A stretch of 64,000 bases of DNA from Kordia sp. TARA_039_SRF (GTDB lineage Bacteria; Bacteroidota; Bacteroidia; Flavobacteriales; Flavobacteriaceae), in NCBI GenBank assembly GCA_006383075.2, contig SMNH02000003.1, positions 550,496 through 614,495 of the forward strand. The letters are read 5' to 3'. Positions within the stretch are counted from its first letter, which is position 1, and each line of letters starts with the position of its first letter. Below, piece after piece: positions 17,541 to 24,059 of this stretch. The notes beneath the pieces were generated by a model. That model was not told the DNA's origin, made no database searches, and saw nothing but the letters and a program-made list of their open reading frames with translations. A program made the translations under genes and the position numbers.

Positions 17541-18158
17541 TTAATTATTAGTTTCTGCTTCAGATATTTTTAAAGGAAATAAATCTTTAATTACTTCCAT
17601 TTTCTCTTTTAAGTCGTCTTTAACTGATTCATCGACTTGAGGATCAGCCACGACGCTTTCCATTTCTGTATAATCTCTTTGATACAAACGTTGTGCTTCA
17701 CGGTTTCTCAACTCGTTATACGCACCTACAAGTTCATTTTGTACAGACATGAACGTTTTATAGTTTGTTTCTCTATCGTTTCGTACAGAAATAATCGCTT
17801 TGTTGGGATGATCTGAAGATTCTGGATCTTTCTTACCTTTACAATATGTACAAGGCTCACCTTTTTCGTTAGTCCCGCCACCGTTATCAAGAAATTCTCT
17901 TGCTGCTTTGCGCAAGTCTTTGATATCCATAATTTCTTCCTCAACCAAAAGTTCATTGTTTTTATTTACCAATACCGTAAATAAGTTCTTCTGCTTGATG
18001 ATTGGTGGTGTTACTCCAGGAGGCGGCATCGGAGGCAACTTACGGTTGATTCCTGTATCCTCTTGGAATGTGGTTGTTACTAAGAAAAAGATAAGAAGTA
18101 AGAATGCAATATCGGCCATCGAACCTGCGTTCACTTCTGGTATGTTTCTTCTTCCCAT
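17541..18158 (-). CDS. ExbD/TolR family protein (first copy)
   Basis: 205 residues. 'EVNAGSMADIAFLLLIFFLV' is the single N-terminal helix with the conserved aspartate. The periplasmic part is longer than in the second copy and contains a Cys-Gly rich insert ('EPCTYCKGKKDPESSDHP') not seen in standard ExbD, possibly a disulfide or metal-binding loop. The C-terminal part ('VQNELVGAYNELRNREAQRL') matches ExbD proteins of Bacteroidota. It is the third gene of the operon, two bases after the 4-TM protein gene. Confidence 0.92.
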   Translation of the reverse strand: MGRRNIPEVNAGSMADIAFLLLIFFLVTTTFQEDTGINRKLPPMPPPGVTPPIIKQKNLFTVLVNKNNELLVEEEIMDIKDLRKAAREFLDNGGGTNEKGEPCTYCKGKKDPESSDHPNKAIISVRNDRETNYKTFMSVQNELVGAYNELRNREAQRLYQRDYTEMESVVADPQVDESVKDDLKEKMEVIKDLFPLKISEAETNN

Positions 18159-18160
18159 AA

Positions 18161-18577
18161 TTATTTGTTAAGTGTTTTCTTGATTCCAAATCCAATCATA
18201 GACAAAATTGCTATGGCTGCTAAAAAGTAGAACATGTAAATACCTGTTCCAACATATTTAGATTCTGTCGCGGTTACTTGTATATCGTCTCCAAGATTTT
18301 TCGGAATTGCATCACTTGCAGCTACGTAAGACAGAATAGCGATAATCGCGAATACTGCCAAAGAAATCAAGGTTTTCTTTAACGCTTGAGGATTTGTAGC
18401 CAAGTTTTTAATTCCAAAGAACAATGCAATTGCCGAAGTAACAATAACCAATACTTCTCCAGCAATAATCATTCCATTTCCTGTTGAATTGTCCGTAAGT
18501 ATCATAATATAGAGAATTAACCCTATCAATGCTATTACGGCAATCAAAATAGTTAGTATTAATTTTAAAGTTTTCAT
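18161..18577 (-). CDS. small four-helix membrane protein of the exb operon
   Basis: 138 residues made almost wholly of four hydrophobic helices ('LILTILIAVIALIGLILYI', 'GEVLVIVTSAIALFFGI', 'TLISLAVFAIIAILSYV', 'MFYFLAAIAILSMIGFGI'), with short loops and no known domain. It lies between exbB (30 bases) and exbD (2 bases), so it is surely co-transcribed with them. I infer an accessory subunit of this energy-transducing complex. Comparable small membrane genes occur at this place in other flavobacteria. Confidence 0.8.
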   Translation of the reverse strand: MKTLKLILTILIAVIALIGLILYIMILTDNSTGNGMIIAGEVLVIVTSAIALFFGIKNLATNPQALKKTLISLAVFAIIAILSYVAASDAIPKNLGDDIQVTATESKYVGTGIYMFYFLAAIAILSMIGFGIKKTLNK

Positions 18578-18607
18578 ATTATATTGTATTGTATAAAGTT
18601 GATAGTA

Positions 18608-19339
18608 TTATCTTTTGTAACGAACTAATAAATCTATTAAAGAAATAGATGAATCTTCCATGTCGTTCACGATACTATCAATTTTAGCAATAATATAGTT
18701 GTAGAAAATTTGAAGAATAATACCTACAATCAAACCGAATACAGTTGTCAATAAGGCTACCTGAATAGAACTCGCAATTAACGAAGCATCTAACGAACCT
18801 ACTGCTGCAATTTTATCGAAGGCTTGAATCATACCAATTACCGTTCCCATGAATCCTAACATCGGTGCAATGGCAATAAATAAAGAAATCCAAGATACGT
18901 TTCTTTCTAATTGTCCCATTTGAACTCCACCATAAGCAACTACTGCCTTTTCAGCGTTTTCAACACCTTCATCCATACGGTCTAATCCTTGATAAAAGAT
19001 AGATGCCACAGGACCTTTTGTGTTTCTAGCTACTTCTTTCGCTGCTTCTACTCCACCACTCGCTAAAGCATTTTCAACATTTGCTAATAACTTCTTATTA
19101 TTAGTAGACGCCATATTAAGGTAGATGATTCTTTCAATACAAATTGCCAATCCTAAGATAAGACATAATAGTACAATTCCCATGAACCCAGGTCCACCTT
19201 TAATAAAGTAATCTTTTAATATTTGGTGAATCCCTTGCTCAGCACCGGCTGTTGCTTCAGCTGCATCTTGTGCTGTTGCTACACCTACATTTAAAATCGT
19301 TAACATGGCCATAGCCATAATAGAAAATCCTTTTTTCAT
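18608..19339 (-). CDS. MotA/TolQ/ExbB proton channel family protein
   Basis: 243 residues. A cleavable-looking N-terminal hydrophobic segment ends near 'GVATAQDA'. Three membrane helices typical of ExbB follow: the first near 'FMGIVLLCLILGLAICIER', and the two channel helices with 'SWISLFIAIAPMLGFMGTV' and 'VALLTTVFGLIVGIILQIF'. The conserved 'GLMGTV'-like and Thr-rich channel residues are present. It forms the pentameric proton channel that, with ExbD dimers, powers TonB-dependent transport or, in some Bacteroidota systems, other envelope machines. It is the first gene of the operon, with a near-consensus -7 box upstream. Confidence 0.94.
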   Translation of the reverse strand: MKKGFSIMAMAMLTILNVGVATAQDAAEATAGAEQGIHQILKDYFIKGGPGFMGIVLLCLILGLAICIERIIYLNMASTNNKKLLANVENALASGGVEAAKEVARNTKGPVASIFYQGLDRMDEGVENAEKAVVAYGGVQMGQLERNVSWISLFIAIAPMLGFMGTVIGMIQAFDKIAAVGSLDASLIASSIQVALLTTVFGLIVGIILQIFYNYIIAKIDSIVNDMEDSSISLIDLLVRYKR

Positions 19340-19374
19340 TTCTTTTGAACTTAAATTTTGTTAGTTAATCGGGT

Positions 19375-19382
19375 TAAAGATA
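19375..19382 (-). promoter_or_regulatory. near-consensus -7 box (TATCTTTA) of the exbB operon
   Basis: One mismatch to TAnnTTTG, 35 bases before the exbB ATG on the minus strand. It lies between tRNA-Ser and exbB, so the operon can be transcribed on its own. Confidence 0.4.
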
Positions 19383-19417
19383 TAAAAATTTTAATAATAA
19401 TATACGATATTTTTATG

Positions 19418-19505
19418 CAGAGAGGAAGGGATTCGAACCCTCGATACGGTTGTGCCGTATACACACTTTCCAGGCGTGCGCCTTCGACCACTCGGCCACC
19501 TCTCT
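19418..19505 (-). tRNA. tRNA-Ser (anticodon GGA)
   Basis: 88 bases with a full cloverleaf on the minus strand: acceptor arms AGAGAGG / CCTCTCT, a D-loop of the serine type (TGGCCGAGTGGTCGAAGGC), an anticodon arm reading CTGGAAA (anticodon GGA), a long variable arm, and the T arm GGGTTCGAATCCC. The long variable arm and GGA anticodon identify tRNA-Ser reading UCC/UCU. The discriminator base is G, as expected for serine. The CCA end is not encoded. It lies between ansA and the exbB operon. Confidence 0.97.
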
Positions 19506-19563
19506 AAAATGGACGGGCAAATAACAAAAAATATTTTAGTTTTTGAAATATATCTAGTTATTT

Positions 19564-20592
19564 TTAAGACATTTCACCCCTAATTTGTGTTTCAAAGACC
19601 GTTTTGAAGGTTGACACGTCCATTTTTCTACCAAGAAGATACATGAGCTTGGCGATAGCTGCTTCTGTAGTAATGTCTTTTCCACTAACAATTTCAAGCT
19701 TTTTTAAGGCAACACTGGTTTCGTATTGTCCCATAATGACGTTTCCACCTGAACATTGTGTTACGTTGATTAGCAAGATACCTTTTTGTTTTATTTCTGA
19801 TAAAAATTCTAAAAACCAAGACGTTGTAGGCGCATTTCCAGCTCCGTAAGTCTCTAAAATAATGGCTTTAATAGTGTTTGACGCTAAAAAACCTTCCAAA
19901 CTTGCCTTGGTAATACCTGGAAATAGTTTGATTAAGGCAATATTGTTATCTACTTGCTTGTGCACTTTGAAAGTTTTCCCTGGAATTGGACGCCACAAGT
20001 TTTCTTTAAATATTTTTAAATGCACACCCGATTCTGCCAATGGCGGATAGTTGAGCGATGCAAAGGCTTCAAAATGTTCCGCGTTTATTTTGGTGGTTCT
20101 ATTGGCTCTGTAGAGTTTGTATTCAAAGTACAGTCCGACTTCTTGTATTGCTGGATTTCCGTCAGCATCACGCAAGGAAGCTATTTGAATAGACGTAATG
20201 AGGTTTTCTTTGGCATCCGTACGTAAATCTCCAATAGGCAATTGCGAACCTGTGAAAATGACAGGTTTTGCCAAGTTTTCCAGCATAAAACTCAACGCCG
20301 AACCAGAATAACTCATTGTATCACTTCCATGCAACACCACAAAACCATCAAATATTGCATAGTTTTCCTCTATAATCTCCGCTATTTTAATCCAATTTTC
20401 CGGATTCATATCTGAAGAATCAATCGGCGTATCAAAGGCAACCGTTTCTATAAAACAATCCAAATGAATAAGCTCTGGAATGCGCTCTAGCAATTTACTA
20501 AAGTTAAAAGCACGCAGCGCTCCCGTTTCATAATCTTTAATCATTCCAATGGTTCCACCTGTGTATATGAGTAGTATTCTGGGTTGAGTCAT
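19564..20592 (-). CDS. ansA: type I (cytoplasmic) asparaginase
   Basis: 342 residues without a signal peptide. 'LLIYTGGTIGMIKD' at the N-terminus holds the first catalytic Thr. 'VLHGSDTMSYSGSALSF' holds the second Thr-Asp pair, followed by 'RTDAKENL' with the conserved Lys. The C-terminal domain contains 'ILETYGAGNAP' and 'TQCSGGNV'. The protein hydrolyses L-asparagine to aspartate and ammonia. Length and cytosolic location fit the type I family. The region just before the start codon is odd: a strong G-quadruplex-type motif begins only eight bases upstream, so the 5' leader, if any, is C-rich. Confidence 0.93.
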   Translation of the reverse strand: MTQPRILLIYTGGTIGMIKDYETGALRAFNFSKLLERIPELIHLDCFIETVAFDTPIDSSDMNPENWIKIAEIIEENYAIFDGFVVLHGSDTMSYSGSALSFMLENLAKPVIFTGSQLPIGDLRTDAKENLITSIQIASLRDADGNPAIQEVGLYFEYKLYRANRTTKINAEHFEAFASLNYPPLAESGVHLKIFKENLWRPIPGKTFKVHKQVDNNIALIKLFPGITKASLEGFLASNTIKAIILETYGAGNAPTTSWFLEFLSEIKQKGILLINVTQCSGGNVIMGQYETSVALKKLEIVSGKDITTEAAIAKLMYLLGRKMDVSTFKTVFETQIRGEMS

Positions 20593-20599
20593 TTTTTTT

Positions 20600-20630
20600 G
20601 GGTGTTGGGTTTGGGGTTTGGGGTTTTGGG
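20600..20630 (+). other. G-quadruplex-forming motif
   Basis: Five G-runs of 3-4 on the plus strand, separated by loops of three or four bases (TGTT, TTT, TTT, TTTT), meet the usual G4 rule. It lies immediately upstream of ansA; the G-rich strand is the template for that gene. Confidence 0.7.
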
Positions 20631-20646
20631 TTTTAGGTCGCTTTGC

Positions 20647-20704
20647 TTTTTTTGTTATTCGTTTTTTGTTATTTGTTTTTTGTTATTTGTTTTTTGTCGA
20701 TTCG
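20647..20704 (+). repeat. 14-bp T-rich tandem repeat
   Basis: About four copies of a unit close to TTTTTTGTTATTTG, the last degenerating to TTTTTTGTCGATTCG. No coding potential. It fills the ansA-tatD gap together with the G-rich motif. Confidence 0.65.
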
Positions 20705-20817
20705 TTTTTACTCATGACTTTTCACTTATAACTTGTTTTTTTAGTTTTTTGTCGATTTGTTGTTTGCTGTCTTAGTTAGATATTGATTGTTTCGTTAGAA
20801 TTGTTCTTCGAAATATA

Positions 20818-20835
20818 CCAAAACCTAACACCTAA
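20818..20835 (-). repeat. TTAGGTGTTAGGTTTTGG string (copy 1)
   Basis: An 18-base string on the minus strand, identical to 44023-44040 on the plus strand. Both copies lie in intergenic DNA. The G-rich tract at 20611-20637 is a related, inverted version in the same gap. Confidence 0.6.
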
Positions 20836-20856
20836 AACCAAAAAGCATACATAAAA

Positions 20857-21624
20857 TTATATTCCGAAAACAGCTTTTGAGTTTTCTGTGGTGATTTGTG
20901 CCACTTTTTCTGTGTCTAATTGATATATTTCTGCTACTTTTTCCAATACGTTGGTGACATAACTACTTTCGTTTCGCTTTCCTCTATATGGTGTTGGCGC
21001 TAAATACGGCGCGTCCGTTTCTAAAACAATATTTTCTAACGGTATTTCATGAAGAAATTTATCAATCTTACCATTTTTAAAGGTTACGACGCCACCAATA
21101 CCGAGTTTCATATGATAACTAATTGCTTTTTCAGCTTGTTCTTTCGTACCCGTAAAACAGTGAAAAATCCCGAAAAGAGCATCATCCTTTTCTTTTTCCA
21201 ACACTTCAAACACTTCGTCAAATGCGTCGCGACAGTGAATGACGATGGGAAGTTCATACTTTTTTGCTAGTTGAATTTGATACTGAAATGCTTCTTGTTG
21301 TTGACTTAAAAATGTGGTATCCCAATACAAATCAATGCCAATTTCACCTACTGCATAAAATTTTCGTTCGGCTAGTAATGCTTCTACATGCGCAATTTCT
21401 TCTTTGTAATTTTCTTTTACATGCGTTGGATGCAATCCCGACATTAAAAAAACTTCATTAGGATAATTTTTTTCGAGCTGAAACATACGTTCTGTATAGG
21501 TAGAATCGATTGCAGGCACAAAAAAACGCTGTACACCTTGTTGCATGGCGCGCTGCATCATTTCATCTCTATCATCGTCAAAAGCTTCGCTGTATAAATG
21601 TGTGTGAGTGTCTGTAAGTATCAT
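20857..21624 (-). CDS. tatD: TatD family metal-dependent hydrolase
   Basis: 255 residues with the full metal-site series: 'TDTHTHLY' (HxH), 'VGEIGIDLYW' (Glu), 'PIVIHCRDAF' (His), 'GIFHCFTGT' (His) and 'VLETDAPYLAP' (Asp). TatD proteins are TIM-barrel 3'-5' DNA/RNA exonucleases or related phosphoesterases in the cytosol. YcfH/YjjV-type paralogues cannot be told apart by eye, so the symbol denotes the family. The start ATG lies only four bases downstream of a TATTTTTG -7-like box (21629-21636), which would give an almost leaderless mRNA. Confidence 0.92.
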   Translation of the reverse strand: MILTDTHTHLYSEAFDDDRDEMMQRAMQQGVQRFFVPAIDSTYTERMFQLEKNYPNEVFLMSGLHPTHVKENYKEEIAHVEALLAERKFYAVGEIGIDLYWDTTFLSQQQEAFQYQIQLAKKYELPIVIHCRDAFDEVFEVLEKEKDDALFGIFHCFTGTKEQAEKAISYHMKLGIGGVVTFKNGKIDKFLHEIPLENIVLETDAPYLAPTPYRGKRNESSYVTNVLEKVAEIYQLDTEKVAQITTENSKAVFGI

Positions 21625-21716
21625 GCCGCAAAAATAGTGTTTTCCGCAAAATTTATACGATACTTCTTTTTAAAAGGTTTTCGCTTTTTTTATAGCGTAT
21701 CTTTTGTTTTGATTTG

Positions 21717-21724
21717 TATTTTTG
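21717..21724 (+). promoter_or_regulatory. -7 box (TATTTTTG) of the retropepsin-like gene
   Basis: Exact TAnnTTTG, 28 bases before the ATG at 21753. Confidence 0.5.
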
Positions 21725-21752
21725 TGAAGAATCGAATTAGACATTTTTACAG

Positions 21753-22193
21753 ATGAGAAAGAGTTTGCGAAAGTTTTTGCTCGACAAAGGATATACACGT
21801 GTGAAGTTGAATCGAATTAACACGAATCATTACGAAGTAAAGGCAAAGATTAATGGTGTAGAAGGAAGTTTTATTTTAGACACAGGTGCTTCTACTTCGT
21901 GCGTCGGTTTTGAAGCTGTAAAGATTTTTAAGCTGAAAGCGAAAGATTCTACGATTAAAGCTGCGGGTGCTGGCGCTGTAAATATGGAAACCCAAATCGC
22001 GAAAAGCAATAAAATCCGCATTGGAAAGTGGAAAAAACAACGCGTTGCTTTGGTGCTTTTTAATTTAGACCACGTAAACACTGCGCTAACACAGCATGAA
22101 GCCGAACCTGTACACGGAATTATTGGCGCGGATATTTTACGCAAGGGAAAAGCCGTGATTGATTACGATAAGAATTGTTTGTATTTGAAGTAA
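21753..22193 (+). CDS. retropepsin-like aspartic protease family protein
   Basis: 146 residues with no signal peptide. The active-site motif 'FILDTGASTSCVG' sits near residue 50, and 'HGIIGADILRKGKAVIDY' near the end is the hydrophobic-Gly block of single-domain retropepsins. Such proteins act as dimers with one catalytic Asp from each chain. The basic N-terminus ('MRKSLRKFLLDKGYTRVKL') may bind nucleic acid or membrane surface. Substrate and role are unknown; proteins of this size are common in Bacteroidota. It is a single gene with its own -7 box. Confidence 0.85.
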   Translation: MRKSLRKFLLDKGYTRVKLNRINTNHYEVKAKINGVEGSFILDTGASTSCVGFEAVKIFKLKAKDSTIKAAGAGAVNMETQIAKSNKIRIGKWKKQRVALVLFNLDHVNTALTQHEAEPVHGIIGADILRKGKAVIDYDKNCLYLK

Positions 22194-22329
22194 GCATTAT
22201 TTCGCACTACATAAAAATTTACGAAATACCTAAAAACCAATACTTGACAAAAAATCAGGTAATTTTACGTATTGTTTGAAGTTCTTTTTTTGGGGACATT
22301 TACACCATTATTCATCAAAGCTATTGATC

Positions 22330-22434
22330 ATGACGTCCCTAACGCATAACAATAAACGATTTACCATACTTTTTACCATACAAGTTATTTTGTTGATTGC
22401 CGCTTTTTGCATTAATATTTATGAGTTGTTGTAA
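22330..22434 (+). CDS. possible 34-residue membrane peptide
   Basis: ATG to TAA, 34 codons, too short for the ORF track. The predicted peptide has a polar, basic N-terminus ('MTSLTHNNKRF') followed by one strongly hydrophobic stretch ('TILFTIQVILLIAAFCINIY') and a short tail. This is the shape of small single-pass membrane proteins, N-in by the positive-inside rule. No exact -7 box or Shine-Dalgarno site is evident upstream. It stands alone in a 465-base gap, so it could be chance. Conservation would decide. Confidence 0.35.
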   Translation: MTSLTHNNKRFTILFTIQVILLIAAFCINIYELL

Positions 22435-22603
22435 GGATTTCCTCTTTGTTATATTTAAGAATAACTCCTGATTGAAATTTAGATTTATGTAGATAAATTT
22501 GGTTTCTCACGTTTATTTTCCGCGCTCGCTCGTTGAATACTCCATAAATCGTATACAAATAAAGAGATCAACCAACATTTAGATGCTTACAAAATAACTC
22601 CAT

Positions 22604-22637
22604 AAAAAAAAGTCATTGCGTTTCCACAATGACTTTT
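22604..22637 (-). terminator. Rho-independent terminator after sucB
   Basis: Eleven-base stem AAAAGTCATTG / CAATGACTTTT with an eight-base loop, followed on the minus strand by further T. It lies 21 bases after the sucB stop. Confidence 0.88.
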
Positions 22638-22658
22638 ATGACATATTACGTCGGTTTT

Positions 22659-23927
22659 TTATAATTCTAATGCTTTTTTCACATTGTTGTCCATCAATAA
22701 TTCTTCAGGATTTTCCAACGCTTCTTTTACGGCTACTAAGAATCCAACAGATTCTTTTCCGTCAATGATTCTGTGATCATACGACAACGCTACATACATG
22801 ATTGGACGAATAACCACTTGTCCATCAACAGCAACTGGTCGTTCCACAATATTGTGCATTCCTAAAATTCCAGATTGCGGCGGATTGATAATTGGCGTGG
22901 ATAACATACTTCCAAACACACCTCCGTTAGAAATGGTGAATGTTCCTCCTGTCATTTCATCTACGGTAATTTGTCCGTCTCTCGCACGCAAAGCCAATCG
23001 TTTTACTTCTGCTTCAACACCTCTAAATGATAAGTTTTCTGCATTTCTAATTACAGGAACCATCAATCCTTTTGGTCCAGAAACTGCAATACTGATGTCA
23101 CAGAAATCATAGCTTATCATTTCTTTTCCATCAATCATAGAGTTTACGGCTGGATATAATTTTAACGCACGAACCACTGCCAATGTGAAGAACGACATAA
23201 ATCCTAAACTTACACCGTGCTTCGCTTTGAAGATTTCTTTGTATTCTTTACGTAAGGCGAAAATTGGCGACATGTCTACTTCGTTAAACGTTGTTAACAT
23301 TGCCGTTTCGTTTTTAGCAGATACCAAACGCTCAGCTACTTTTCTACGCAACATTGAGAGTTTTTTACGCTCTGTACCGCGCGAGCCACCTGTTGGTGTT
23401 CCCATGCTTGGTTGTGCTTTTACAGCGTCATCTTTAGTAACACGACCATCTTTTCCGGTTCCTTGTACTTCGTTAGCACTCATTCCTTTTTCAGCCAATA
23501 CTTTTTTAGCTGCTGGAGAAGCCGTTCCTGTAGCATACGTTTTTTTTGTATTCTCACCTGTTACATTAAGACCTGCATCTACAAGTTGTTTAGCTTCTGG
23601 AGAAAGCTCTTTAGGATTAGGAACAAAATTGAATCCATCTTTCTTTTCTTCTTTTTCCTTTTTTGGAGCATCACCACCACTTGGCGCTTCCGCACTTGTA
23701 TCAATTAAACAAACTACTTGTCCAACTTCTACCGCATCGCCTTCTTCTGCTTTTAAGGTGATTGTTCCACTAGCTTCCGCTGGCAACTCTAAGGTTGCTT
23801 TATCAGAATCAACCTCAGCAATTGCTTGGTCTTTTTCTACATAATCGCCGTCTTGTACTAACCATTCTGCAATTTCTACTTCAGTGATGGATTCTCCTGG
23901 CGAAGGAACTTTCATTTCTAAAATCAT
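22659..23927 (-). CDS. sucB: 2-oxoglutarate dehydrogenase E2 (dihydrolipoyl succinyltransferase)
   Basis: 422 residues. The N-terminal lipoyl domain carries Lys43 in '[13 protein letters not shown]'. A Lys/Glu-rich linker is followed by the E3-binding domain ('[14 protein letters not shown]' to '[14 protein letters not shown]'). The catalytic domain includes '[16 protein letters not shown]' and the active-site '[12 protein letters not shown]'. It transfers the succinyl group from lipoamide to CoA in the TCA cycle. The sucA gene lies 132 bases upstream on the same strand, so the pair is probably one transcript ending at the hairpin at 22604. The E3 gene is not in this window. Confidence 0.96.
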   Translation of the reverse strand: MILEMKVPSPGESITEVEIAEWLVQDGDYVEKDQAIAEVDSDKATLELPAEASGTITLKAEEGDAVEVGQVVCLIDTSAEAPSGGDAPKKEKEEKKDGFNFVPNPKELSPEAKQLVDAGLNVTGENTKKTYATGTASPAAKKVLAEKGMSANEVQGTGKDGRVTKDDAVKAQPSMGTPTGGSRGTERKKLSMLRRKVAERLVSAKNETAMLTTFNEVDMSPIFALRKEYKEIFKAKHGVSLGFMSFFTLAVVRALKLYPAVNSMIDGKEMISYDFCDISIAVSGPKGLMVPVIRNAENLSFRGVEAEVKRLALRARDGQITVDEMTGGTFTISNGGVFGSMLSTPIINPPQSGILGMHNIVERPVAVDGQVVIRPIMYVALSYDHRIIDGKESVGFLVAVKEALENPEELLMDNNVKKALEL

Positions 23928-24059
23928 CGTGTTCTATATTTTAGTTTTTATTTTGTTTGTTTTGGGCGTTCACCTCAGTTCATTTTGACTAAGCTCAATG
24001 ACCTCGTTGACCGCTGTTATAGTTTTGAATTATATTTTGAACGAGTCAAAATACAATTC

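Larger units (their letters stand above)
22194..22658. other. intergenic region between the retropepsin-like gene and sucB
   Basis: 465 bases. It contains one credible small ORF (22330-22434) and the sucB terminator (22604-22637). The remaining sequence is A+T-rich, with no repeat shared with other parts of the window that I could find. Confidence 0.6.

Noticed and set aside
20647-20704. CRISPR-like direct repeats
   Set aside because: The 14-bp T-rich units are contiguous, without spacers, and no cas genes are present.
20584-20775. 63-residue Phe/Leu-rich ORF
   Set aside because: It is a translation of the G-rich and T-rich repeats; no protein-like signal.
23185-23844. 219-residue ORF on the plus strand inside sucB
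   Set aside because: It is a shadow frame of sucB. The sucB frame has all the E2 motifs, and the antisense product has no recognisable feature.
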